From NCBI RefSeq assembly GCF_005930475.1, contig NZ_SJEW01000010.1:1-64000 (forward strand): a DNA stretch of 64,000 nt. The letters run 5' to 3'. Position 1 is the first letter of the stretch; every line of letters starts with the position of its first letter. The position numbers and the translations under genes were made by a program. The notes beneath the pieces are model-generated. The model ran no database searches, was not told the origin of the DNA, and saw only the letters and a program-made list of their open reading frames with translations. Shown here piece after piece: positions 38,329 through 46,030 of the stretch. Origin of the DNA: Modestobacter altitudinis. GTDB taxonomy: Bacteria > Actinomycetota > Actinomycetes > Mycobacteriales > Geodermatophilaceae.

Positions 38329-39163
38329 GGCGGAGGTCCCGGTAACCGACCTCGATGGCCAGGTCGGTGCCAGGCCACACGGACGGCGGAACCGCGGGTT
38401 CCGCGCCCGGTCCGATGAGCCAGCGGTCAGATCGCCAGACCATGCGCTGGCAGTCCGCGATCCCTCCCCGAGCGGTCTGGTTGAGCGTCAGGTCGAGCTC
38501 GAAGTCGACGCAGGGGATGACGAAGTCGGGTCCGACGACTCCCTTGACCTGACCCATGAGAGGGGTGAAGACGATGGCCAGCTCCGACGAGCCCTCGCCG
38601 GACAACTCGGTGGCGCTGAGCACCGTGCGCATCGCCTGGACCCCGGACCAGCTGGTGGTCGTCGGTCCACCGGGGACGGCCCATTCGCTGATCACGGCAC
38701 GGGCGCCGTCCATCGACCCGGACTGCATCGCGGTCTGGTCGATGGCAGCCAGCTGGGCCATGGCCCCTTCCGGCGTGTGCGGGAAGCCGGTGGGCACACC
38801 GGCGGGACCGACCTCGGTGGCCGGCGGGAGCACGATGGGCGGACCGGGGTCGCGCTCCGAGACGGGCCCTGGCCGGGACGCCGACAGGGGCACCGCCGGC
38901 ATCGGCCGGGCGGCCAGCTTGTCCTGGGCTTCTCGGACGGATTGCGTGCCGGTCGGGTCGGGCACGGCCGTGGCCGCCGCCGAACCGGTCGTCGGTCCGC
39001 CCTCCGCTGGGCCGTCGGAGGGGTGCAACGCGTGGACGACGGCGATGACCAGACCAGCAAGCAGCAGGAGGACCGCCCCAGCCACCGCGGCGAGGAGCAC
39101 CAGGAGCCGCCGTGGTGACCACCGTGCCTCGGCAGCCGTTCGGATTGCTCGACGGCCGCCCAT
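38321..39163 (-). CDS. membrane-anchored conjugation protein, VirB8-like role possible
   Basis: 280 residues. A basic N-terminus, one membrane helix (about 18-45: LLVLLAAVAGAVLLLLAGLV), a Pro/Thr-rich linker and an external alpha/beta domain (about 130-280). The layout fits the single-pass VirB8-type scaffold or a TcpC-like protein, but I see no decisive motif. ATGA overlap with the upstream gene. Confidence 0.7.
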   Translation of the reverse strand: MGGRRAIRTAAEARWSPRRLLVLLAAVAGAVLLLLAGLVIAVVHALHPSDGPAEGGPTTGSAAATAVPDPTGTQSVREAQDKLAARPMPAVPLSASRPGPVSERDPGPPIVLPPATEVGPAGVPTGFPHTPEGAMAQLAAIDQTAMQSGSMDGARAVISEWAVPGGPTTTSWSGVQAMRTVLSATELSGEGSSELAIVFTPLMGQVKGVVGPDFVIPCVDFELDLTLNQTARGGIADCQRMVWRSDRWLIGPGAEPAVPPSVWPGTDLAIEVGYRDLRHG

Positions 39164-39450
39164 CAGCAGCCAGTCCCGACGATCGACAGGACGATGACGT
39201 AACCGACGACGTAGAGGATCGCCCCCACCAGGCAGATCAGGATGCCGTCCATGCCGAGGCGGGCACCACGAGGATGGTGGGTGACCCGGCCCCAGATGAG
39301 CATCCCGACGCTTGCGAAGAAGCAGACGCCCAGGATGGCGAGCACGCCCCACTTGACCCAGGACAGGATCTGGTTGGCGTAGACCTGGACCCCCGGCGGA
39401 GCGACAGGGCAGACGGCGGCCGCCAGCGTGTCGGTGAGTTGGGTGACCAT
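39163..39450 (-). CDS. small two-helix membrane protein, possible VirB2/PrgI-like component
   Basis: 95 residues. Hydrophobic segments at about 30-52 and 68-92 with a short basic loop between, and VCPVAPPGV before the first helix. Size and topology fit a VirB2-type pilin or another small channel subunit. No cleavage site is certain. Start and stop both overlap neighbouring genes. Confidence 0.65.
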   Translation of the reverse strand: MVTQLTDTLAAAVCPVAPPGVQVYANQILSWVKWGVLAILGVCFFASVGMLIWGRVTHHPRGARLGMDGILICLVGAILYVVGYVIVLSIVGTGC

Positions 39451-40451
39451 CAAGAAGCGCTTCCTCGAGTCGAGAGTGGGCCTGCGAGTGCCGCCGGCGC
39501 GCCTGGCGCCGTCGGACCGGCAGCGAGTTGGAGCAGGGAATGGCCGGATGCGCGAACCGCCTTGGGAAGGGGGCTGGCGGTGAGCCCGGTGATTGCCAGG
39601 CGCCGGTCCATCGGCATCGGGATCACCCGCCCGGCGCTGCGCAGCGCGCGCAGTCGCGGGCCGAGGCCGGCGGTCACCTCACCCGGCCACTTGGCGGGGC
39701 CGATTGCGGCGATCGCCAGCGGTTGCTGCGTCAGTGAATCGAGCAGGTGCTCGGTGAGTCGCGTCCCGGGCACGGTGGGCCGACACACCACGACGGTGCA
39801 CGTGTAGCCCTCCGCCGGATCACCGTCAGCGAGACCCAGGTCGACGACCGTCACCCCAAGGCGTTCGCCCATGGGCGGGAGTGGCCAGTCGTCGACTGCT
39901 GCGTCGGTCGCCCGGCGGTCGATCGTGACCTGCCCCCGCCGGCCTCGGCGCCAGACCTCAGCCGCGTCGCAGCCCAACTCCGTCGAGGCGGCAGCCACCA
40001 GCCCTGAGCTGAACGGATGCACAGCCTCGATCAGGTGGGTCATGTGGCCCGTCTCGGCCGCAGCATCGCTGATCGCCAGAGCCACCGTGGAGGCCCCCGC
40101 CCCGGCATGAGCAGCCGCGACAGTGATCCATTCGGCCGTCCGGTCGCCGCTGTCACCCCTGATGTCACCCCGGCGCTTCAGCGGCTCCGCCGTGGCGTCA
40201 CCCCAGTCACTCGTGCGCGTGCGCCGCCTGCGCTCCGCCCTGCTCTTGGCCGGTGCGGCCCGGTGCCGTGGAGCCGGCCGCGGATCGTGGTCTGGGCTGC
40301 GAGGTGGCTTCGTCTCTGGCGGGACGGATCGGGTCTCGCGCGCCCGCAGGTCACGAAGGGCTTGCTGGACCTCGGCGACGGACAACGAGCGAGGACTCCC
40401 CTTGACCCCGCGTCCTGAGGCCTCTGCGGGCGTGGATGTCTGCGTGCTCAC
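39450..40451 (-). CDS. ParA/MinD-like protein with degenerate P-loop
   Basis: 333 residues. A disordered basic N-terminal 100 residues is followed by a MinD/ParA-like Rossmann fold: ITVAAAHAGAGASTVALAIS at the P-loop position, VTVVDLGLADG (Walker-B-like), and VVVCRPTVPGTRLTEHLL. The usual lysines of the deviant Walker motif (KGGxGKT) are both absent, so ATP hydrolysis is unlikely. Position in the operon (second gene) suggests a scaffold or DNA-partner role. GTG start overlaps the stop of the HTH gene. Confidence 0.7.
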   Translation of the reverse strand: MSTQTSTPAEASGRGVKGSPRSLSVAEVQQALRDLRARETRSVPPETKPPRSPDHDPRPAPRHRAAPAKSRAERRRRTRTSDWGDATAEPLKRRGDIRGDSGDRTAEWITVAAAHAGAGASTVALAISDAAAETGHMTHLIEAVHPFSSGLVAAASTELGCDAAEVWRRGRRGQVTIDRRATDAAVDDWPLPPMGERLGVTVVDLGLADGDPAEGYTCTVVVCRPTVPGTRLTEHLLDSLTQQPLAIAAIGPAKWPGEVTAGLGPRLRALRSAGRVIPMPMDRRLAITGLTASPLPKAVRASGHSLLQLAAGPTAPGAPAALAGPLSTRGSAS

Positions 40452-41206
40452 GCCACCGCCGCCAGGTACTCCAGGGCGACACTCCGCAGCGCCACCAACG
40501 TGCGGTTCCGACGCCGGTACAGCGTGCGCGTCGAGATGCCGTGCTCGGTCGCGACGATGGAGTCACCACCGCGCTGGCCGCTGTCGCGAGCGCACTCCGT
40601 GCGGGTGAGCAACGCCAGATCGGTGGCATCCACGCCTGACCGCACGGCCCACTGCAGGAGGTCGACGAGGTCGACGTCCTCTGCTTCGCCTAGCCCGCCG
40701 GTCGCGGCCAGGCGATTGATGTCGCCGTCGGCAGTCAGGACCTCGCCGCACTCCGGATGCGACCGGCTCCGCGGGCGCAGCTCGGCGAGCACTGCGCGTC
40801 GTGTCTCGGCTCGTAAGTTCGCGGCCACGGCGCGCGTCCGGCGTTGCCACGGGTAGCGCCGGATCTGACAGGTGAGTTCACCGACGACCACGGCGACGAT
40901 GTCCGGACTCAGGTCGCCCAGCTGGCGGACCATCGTCCACACCAGCCTGCTCAGCAGGTGCAGCAGCAGCTGGAGCGCGTCGTCGTCTCGTCCACCGTCG
41001 GCCGCGGCCAGCCGGACGAGCGCGGCGAGGACAGCGTCACTGCGCTCGTGGCTGGTCCGCTCGGAACAAGCCTCCAGGAAGTCGGAAGCGTGGGAGAGCC
41101 CCGCGAGTGCTGGCTCCGCAGCGGCCCAGCGGGTCAGGATCCCGCCGCTGTCCAGGCGAGCGGCGAGCGCCGGCCAACTACCGACGATGGTGGGGTCGTT
41201 GAACAT
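40448..41206 (-). CDS. HTH/sigma-like regulator heading the conjugation operon
   Basis: 252 residues from ATG 41206, chosen over the upstream ATG at 41224 because GGAGGA lies at 41214-41219. A helical body and a C-terminal helix-turn-helix (about 205-245: SIVATEHGISTRTLYRRRNR) resemble sigma-70 region 4. There is no obvious region 2, so it may be a sigma-like activator or a plain HTH protein. As first gene of the operon it could control transfer by binding the inverted repeat upstream. Confidence 0.65.
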   Translation of the reverse strand: MFNDPTIVGSWPALAARLDSGGILTRWAAAEPALAGLSHASDFLEACSERTSHERSDAVLAALVRLAAADGGRDDDALQLLLHLLSRLVWTMVRQLGDLSPDIVAVVVGELTCQIRRYPWQRRTRAVAANLRAETRRAVLAELRPRSRSHPECGEVLTADGDINRLAATGGLGEAEDVDLVDLLQWAVRSGVDATDLALLTRTECARDSGQRGGDSIVATEHGISTRTLYRRRNRTLVALRSVALEYLAAVA

Positions 41207-41300
41207 GTGTGCGTCCTCCGGCATTAGTGCGATGCCGTTGACGCTCCGGGGAGACGTTCAGGAAGCTGTCAGCCCTTCTCGCAGAGACGTTCCAGTGCCC

Positions 41301-41331
41301 GTCACCCCAAGTACCGGTCCCGTGGGGTGAC
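41301..41331. promoter_or_regulatory. inverted repeat between conjugation operon and DNA ligase
   Basis: GTCACCCCA at 41301-41309 and TGGGGTGAC at 41323-41331 are perfect 9-bp arms with 13 bases between. The site lies about 95 bases upstream of the conjugation operon start and 135 bases before the ligase. A related palindrome is found at the Tad locus (57362). It is an operator candidate. Confidence 0.5.
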
Positions 41332-41466
41332 ACCTCACGCTCCACACGTCGCCTCCGAGGGGGCGTCGCCCACCAGCCGGCCGCGTCTTCCAACGGTCAC
41401 TCGTCAGAGGCATGGGGGCCCGGATCTGCTTCTCGATGTCGGCCCGGGCGGGAGATGGTCCGCGGC

Positions 41467-42450
41467 ATGGCGGCGGTCCCCTCTCAGCTGCGGGGCCCAG
41501 TCGTCGTCGCCCTCGCGCGAGCCGAGCGAGACATCCCCCATCCGGGTGCGCTCCCCGGCGGCTGCCTGTACGAGCCCAAGTGGGACGGCTACCGACTGGT
41601 CATCGTCCGTTCCAAGCAGGCGGTGCGGCTGTGGTCCAAGCAGGGCAAGGACCTCAGCGCCCGGTTCCCCGACATCGCCGCGGCCGCGCGCGAGCACCTG
41701 CCAGCCGGTGCCGTGGTCGACGGAGAAGTAGTCATCTGGAACGGGTCCCGCCTGGACTTCGACCTGTTGCAGCAACGCATGGTCACCTCCCCGAGCAAGG
41801 TCGCTGCGTTGGTGGCCGCCCACCCCGCCTCCTATGTCGCCTTCGACCTGTTGGCCGCCGGAGGTGAAGACCTGCGCGCACTGCCTCTGACCGAGCGGCG
41901 CAAGCAGCTCGAGCACGTCACTCCCTGGATGCCGCCACTGCAGCTGTCCCCGGTCACCTCCGACCGGGAGGAGGCCCGCGGCTGGTTCATCGCCTACCGG
42001 CCCGCCGGCGTCGAGGGCCTAGTGGTCAAGGGTGCCGCCGGCCGGTACGCCGGCGGGCGACGGAACTGGGTCAAGGTGAAGTCGCGGGAGACCACCGAGG
42101 TCATCGTCGGTGGGGTCATCGGCACCCTAAAAGCGCCGCGGCAAGTCGTGGCCGGGCGGGTGCAGGCAGGAGAACTGGTGATGGTCGGCCGGTCCACGGT
42201 GCTCAGCTCGGTGCAAGCCGCTCAGCTGGCGCCGCTGCTGAGTGAGGCGGGCGCAGAGCATCCATGGCCGACCATGATCGGTTCCGGACGCTTCGGCGGC
42301 GGCCGAGACCGGGTCCCCCTCACCCGCGTCGACCCCACCGTGATCATCGAGGTGTCCGCGGACACCGGCCTGCAAGCCGGCGCTTTCAGACACCCGCTGC
42401 GGTTCGTACGGGTTCGGCATGATCTGGGACCCGACGACCTCGACGACTGA
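41467..42450 (+). CDS. ATP-dependent DNA ligase
   Basis: 327 residues. Motif I EPKWDGYR with the adenylated K38, VDGEVV (motif III region), EGLVVKG (motif IV) and WVKVKS (motif V), followed by an OB domain that ends TVIIEVSAD-GAFRHPLRFVRVR. It is the short LigC/LigD-ligase type common in actinobacteria. No Ku or LigD polymerase gene is adjacent. It may seal plasmid DNA after transfer or repair breaks. Start taken at ATG 41467. The ATG at 41455 has no usable ribosome-site spacing. Confidence 0.88.
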   Translation: MAAVPSQLRGPVVVALARAERDIPHPGALPGGCLYEPKWDGYRLVIVRSKQAVRLWSKQGKDLSARFPDIAAAAREHLPAGAVVDGEVVIWNGSRLDFDLLQQRMVTSPSKVAALVAAHPASYVAFDLLAAGGEDLRALPLTERRKQLEHVTPWMPPLQLSPVTSDREEARGWFIAYRPAGVEGLVVKGAAGRYAGGRRNWVKVKSRETTEVIVGGVIGTLKAPRQVVAGRVQAGELVMVGRSTVLSSVQAAQLAPLLSEAGAEHPWPTMIGSGRFGGGRDRVPLTRVDPTVIIEVSADTGLQAGAFRHPLRFVRVRHDLGPDDLDD

Positions 42451-42689
42451 TGCCCAAGTCATCGACAGACTGATCAAGGGCCCCGCCCGAGAAGCGGTCG
42501 CTTCGCTCGACCTCACATTTCCGCGCCGCCAAGCCGGCTGGGTTGGCTCTCCTCCCGCGTCCATGGCCTGGTCGCTCTGCCGGTGCCCTCCGCCCTGCAT
42601 GGGCATCTGGATCGCTGCCTCAAGCACTGAGGACCACCGGGCACCGCCCATCCACAGCTGTGGAAAACACTGATGTGCCAGACGGCCGC

Positions 42690-42953
42690 TCAATCCAGCG
42701 TTCGCAGGTCGCCAGCCAAATGCCAGGCCAGCTCGGCGCCGTCGAAGAAGCGCCCGCGAAAGATCGTGGCCAGCCCAAGCCATGCGCCCTCGGTTGTCTG
42801 CAGCCGCCCCCAGAGCCAGCCCGTTGCCTTGTCCTCCGTGGTCAGCGCGACCGGTCGCGGAGGCGACACCCACGAGGCACCCGGTTGGGCAAGCGCTGCT
42901 GTCAGCTCGTCCTTCAACTGCCCGTCGGGCTCCGGGGTCCACATGACGTTCAC
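42690..42953 (-). CDS. hypothetical protein, about 87 residues
   Basis: GTG start at 42953 (frame is open further, to 43073, but the extension is unlike protein). Contains WLWGRLQTTEGAWLGLATIFR and an acidic C-terminus. Soluble, not recognised. It converges with the ligase across 240 bases that contain only a weak hairpin (GAAGC-GGTC-GCTTC near 42490). Confidence 0.5.
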   Translation of the reverse strand: MNVMWTPEPDGQLKDELTAALAQPGASWVSPPRPVALTTEDKATGWLWGRLQTTEGAWLGLATIFRGRFFDGAELAWHLAGDLRTLD

Positions 42954-43186
42954 GCTATTGCCGCCGCCGGAGACGCCGAGCGGGCAGCACGCCGGCTCAG
43001 GCCTCGGAGGCACCGACCCCTGCTCGTGGCCATGACTGAACGCCTGGGCATCGACCGACTTGCCACCCATCACTGGCGGCAGTCAACCGATGTTTCTTTT
43101 GCCGCGGGCGCCGCGTCGGCGGCGTTCTAAGGGTTCTGGCAGCCCGGTGGGATCACTGGCGCTCGTGCGCCCGCGGGGGTGTTACG

Positions 43187-43576
43187 TCAGCTCTGATTGG
43201 CGGCGTTGGCCGGCGCCGTGCTGTGAGCCGAATCCCCGCTGTCACTCGGTGCCGTTCGACCGACCCGGTGGTCGGCGTGCGACAGAGCTTGGCGAACCAG
43301 CTCGCCGATGTGGTGGTCTGCCAAGGCGTAGTAGATGAAGTTTCCCTCGCGCCGGTTGGTCACCAGGCCGGCCAAGCGGAGCTTCGAAAGGTGTTGACTG
43401 ACCGCAGTGGGCGACGTGCTCGCCAGGTCGGCCAAGCAGGCAACCGAGGTCTCCCCCTGCATGAGGGCCCACAGGATGTTCAGTCGCGTGGGATCAGCCA
43501 GCATCCGCAGCGCGTCGGCGGCCCGTCGGACGTCGTCCACCGCGGGCATGTCGAAGCCATCGATTCCACCGTGCAC
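43187..43576 (-). CDS. ArsR/SmtB-family metal sensor with alpha-5 site
   Basis: 129 residues, winged helix with recognition helix SPTAVSQHLSKLRLAGLV (55-72). The last helix carries D87-x-H89 and H100-x2-H103, the exact spacing of the alpha-5 metal site of CzrA/SmtB/NmtR, which bind Zn, Co or Ni. Metal binding would release DNA. It is divergent from the P1B-4 ATPase and shares a 58-bp promoter region that holds a perfect palindrome. GTG start at 43576. ATG 43549 is an alternative. Confidence 0.88.
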   Translation of the reverse strand: MHGGIDGFDMPAVDDVRRAADALRMLADPTRLNILWALMQGETSVACLADLASTSPTAVSQHLSKLRLAGLVTNRREGNFIYYALADHHIGELVRQALSHADHRVGRTAPSDSGDSAHSTAPANAANQS

Positions 43577-43611
43577 GGCTCCACCCTACTGACCAACCGC
43601 TCTGATAGCGC

Positions 43612-43631
43612 ACCTTCGCATCTGCGAAGGT
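43612..43631. promoter_or_regulatory. ArsR operator between the sensor and the metal ATPase
   Basis: ACCTTCGCA-TC-TGCGAAGGT, perfect 9-bp arms around two bases. It covers the likely Shine-Dalgarno bases (GAAGG 43626-43630) of the ATPase gene that starts at 43635. The bound sensor could therefore cover the start region as well as the promoter. Confidence 0.75.
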
Positions 43632-43634
43632 ACT

Positions 43635-45593
43635 GTGGCTCCAGTGACGACGGCGACGACTTCTCTGCCCAGTGCGACGCCGATGCGTGCACCCAAGCGC
43701 CGGTCAGTGCTCTGGTCCCTGCCGGAGGTCCGGTGGGCAGCGGGTGCTCTGGCCCTGTTTGTCCTCGGTGGACTGGCGCAGATAGGTGGCGCACCGGCGC
43801 CGCTCTACTGGACGCTCTACCTTGCGTGCTATGCCGTTGGCGGCTGGGAGCCGGCCTGGGCGGGGCTGCAGGTGTTGCGGGACAAGGCCCTCGACGTGGA
43901 CCTGCTGATGATCGTGGCCGCGATCGGCGCGGCAGCCATCGGCCAGGTCCTCGACGGCGCGCTGCTCATCGTCATCTTCGCCACGTCCGGGGCACTAGAG
44001 GCATTCGCCACCCGTCGCACCGCCGATGCCGTCCGAGGCCTGAGCGACCTCGCTCCGGAGCAGGCCACGCTGCTGGACGACGGCACCGAGCGCCAGGTGG
44101 CCGCCGCGGACCTGCAGATTGGTGACCGGGTCTTGGTGCGCCCCGGGGAGCGCATTCCTGCCGACGGACATGTGGTGGAGGGCGCATCGGAGGTGGATCA
44201 AGCGTCGATCACCGGAGAGCCCCTGCCCGTGGACAAGGCATCAGGTGACGAGGTCTTCGCCGGCACCGCCAACGGCACGGGGGTTCTGACCCTTGAGGTC
44301 GTCCGGGCCGCTCGCGACAGCGTGGTGGCTCGGATCGTGACCATGGTTGAAGAGGCGTCGGCTACTAAGGCCCGCACCCAGCTGTTTATCGAGAAGGTCG
44401 AGCAGCGCTACTCCGTCGGTGTCGTCGTAGCCACCGTCGCGGTCTTCGTCATCCCGTTACTCGTCGGGGAAAGCCTGCAGAGCGCGCTGCTGCGGGCAAT
44501 GACTTTCATGATCGTCGCCTCACCCTGTGCCGTCGTGCTCGCCACGATGCCGCCCCTGCTGTCGGCAATCGCGAATGCCAGTCGCCACGGGGTCCTCGTC
44601 AAGTCCGCAGTCGTCATGGAGCGCCTGGGCACCGCCACCATCGTGGCCCTCGACAAGACCGGCACCCTCACCCACGGAAAACCCACGGTTGTCGCCGTCC
44701 GGGCGCTGCCCGAAGGCCCCTGCGGAGAGGACGACCTGCTCGCGTTGGCGGCTGCCGCCGAGGCGCCCAGCGAGCATCCGATCGGCCGGGCCATCGTCGC
44801 CGCAGCCCGAGCCCGAGGCACCCAACTGCTGCCAGTGCAGGACTTCCGCGCCGACGTCGGCCGTGGGGTCAGCGCGACCGTGGCCGGCTGGAAGGTGGAG
44901 ATCAGCTCCCCCACCGCGGCGGTGGCCTCTGAGCATGTGGCGATCGTGGCCATGGTCGACGGCGAGCAGAGCCTTGGCCGCACCGCGGTCGTCGTCAGCC
45001 TCAACGGCCGCCCGGTCGGGGTCCTGGCCTTGGCCGATCGGATCCGCAGCGAGGCCGCGCCCGCGATCGCGGCCCTTTGGGCCAGCACGAATCACGAGCC
45101 GGTGCTACTGACCGGGGACAACCCTCGCGCCGCGGCTGCCCTGGCTGCCGACGTCGGCCTCACCGATGTGCGCGCCGGTCTGCTGCCAGAGGACAAGGTG
45201 AGTGCGGTCCACGAGCTCCAACGCGATGGCCGTCGCGTTCTCCTCGTCGGCGACGGGATCAACGACGCACCCGCGCTGGCCGCGGCCGACGTGGGCGTGG
45301 CCATGGGTGGCGTTGGTTCAGACCTCGCGCTCACCAGCGCTGATGCCGTCATCGTCCGCGACGACCTTGGAACCCTGAGCGCGGTCATCCGCCTGTCCCA
45401 CCGCGCCCGCCGCCTCATCGTCCAGAACCTGGTCATCGCCGCCGTCGTCATCACCACCCTGGTCATCTGGGACCTCGTTGGGCACCTGCCCCTTCCCCTC
45501 GGCGTCGCGGGTCACGAGGGATCCACGATCCTGGTCGCCCTCAACGGCCTGCGTTTACTGCGACGTTCTGAGTGGAAGCCTGCCAGCGCCTGA
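43635..45593 (+). CDS. P1B-4-type metal-exporting ATPase (Co/Ni/Fe class)
   Basis: 652 residues. No N-terminal metal-binding domain. Phosphorylation site DKTGT (D340), TGE actuator motif (SITGEP), GDGINDAP hinge, and the transmembrane metal motifs SPC (296-298) and HEGST (627-631). SPC with HEG(G/S)T defines subgroup P1B-4, which exports Co(II), Ni(II) or Fe(II) (CtpD/CtpJ type). It is not a CPC copper or cadmium pump. The neighbouring ArsR protein with alpha-5 site is its likely regulator. Starts at GTG 43635 or GTG 43644. Confidence 0.92.
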   Translation: MAPVTTATTSLPSATPMRAPKRRSVLWSLPEVRWAAGALALFVLGGLAQIGGAPAPLYWTLYLACYAVGGWEPAWAGLQVLRDKALDVDLLMIVAAIGAAAIGQVLDGALLIVIFATSGALEAFATRRTADAVRGLSDLAPEQATLLDDGTERQVAAADLQIGDRVLVRPGERIPADGHVVEGASEVDQASITGEPLPVDKASGDEVFAGTANGTGVLTLEVVRAARDSVVARIVTMVEEASATKARTQLFIEKVEQRYSVGVVVATVAVFVIPLLVGESLQSALLRAMTFMIVASPCAVVLATMPPLLSAIANASRHGVLVKSAVVMERLGTATIVALDKTGTLTHGKPTVVAVRALPEGPCGEDDLLALAAAAEAPSEHPIGRAIVAAARARGTQLLPVQDFRADVGRGVSATVAGWKVEISSPTAAVASEHVAIVAMVDGEQSLGRTAVVVSLNGRPVGVLALADRIRSEAAPAIAALWASTNHEPVLLTGDNPRAAAALAADVGLTDVRAGLLPEDKVSAVHELQRDGRRVLLVGDGINDAPALAAADVGVAMGGVGSDLALTSADAVIVRDDLGTLSAVIRLSHRARRLIVQNLVIAAVVITTLVIWDLVGHLPLPLGVAGHEGSTILVALNGLRLLRRSEWKPASA

Positions 45594-45638
45594 GCCATCC
45601 CGGCTGAAGGCAATGCCGGTCGTTACTGCCGCGAGCGG

Positions 45639-45656
45639 GTGGGGTTGTCACCCCGC
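45639..45656 (+). terminator. hairpin downstream of the metal ATPase
   Basis: GTGGGGT pairs with ACCCCGC (one wobble) around the loop TGTC, 46 bases after the stop codon of the ATPase. A compact GC-rich stem fits an actinobacterial terminator. Confidence 0.45.
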
Positions 45657-45672
45657 GGCTAGCATCGCTGCG

Positions 45673-45995
45673 GTGAGCTTGGTGGCCCTCTCTGCGTCGA
45701 CCGCGGCGCCCGTGCCGACGGTCAGGGCCGCACCACTGGATCGGCTGCCCGGGTCCGCTACCGATGACCCGTTCCTGCGCCTCGCGGCCGCGTGACTGGT
45801 CGGCTACCCAAGAACTCCCCCACCGCCTACCGCCGCGACCTCGAGGCGTGGTCGACCTGGTGCGCGAAGCTCGCGGTGCACCCTCTTGCAGCCGAGCGCC
45901 ATCATGTCGACCTGTGGGTCCGTCACCTCACGTTGCCGCGTGGGCTGTCGAACTGGGCGGCGATGTTCCAGCTCCAATTGTTGGAGCTGCGGCGG
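45673..45995 (+). pseudogene. tyrosine recombinase (integrase) N-terminal relic
   Basis: Frame 45673-45795 gives a leader and PGSATDDPFLRLAAA, then a TGA where WLVGY would be expected (TGG to TGA). From 45792 another frame gives KNSPTAYRRDLEAWSTWCA and HHVDLWVRHLT, the SAM-like core-binding domain of XerD-type integrases. The gene stops before the catalytic domain (no R-H-R-Y residues). It carries at least one nonsense change, one frameshift and a 3' deletion. It probably served integration of an earlier element. Confidence 0.55.
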
Positions 45996-46030
45996 CGGCA
46001 CGCTCGGCGTCTAACGCTGGCCGCTGATGA

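Noticed and set aside
42651-42672. TTTTCCACA-like words (also at 57444-57452) as DnaA boxes of a replication origin
   Set aside because: Single scattered copies, no cluster, no AT-rich unwinding region and no replication initiator gene in the window.
43635-45593. Calling the P-type ATPase a copper or cadmium pump
   Set aside because: The membrane motif is SPC, not CPC, and there is no N-terminal CxxC domain. HEGST places it in P1B-4.
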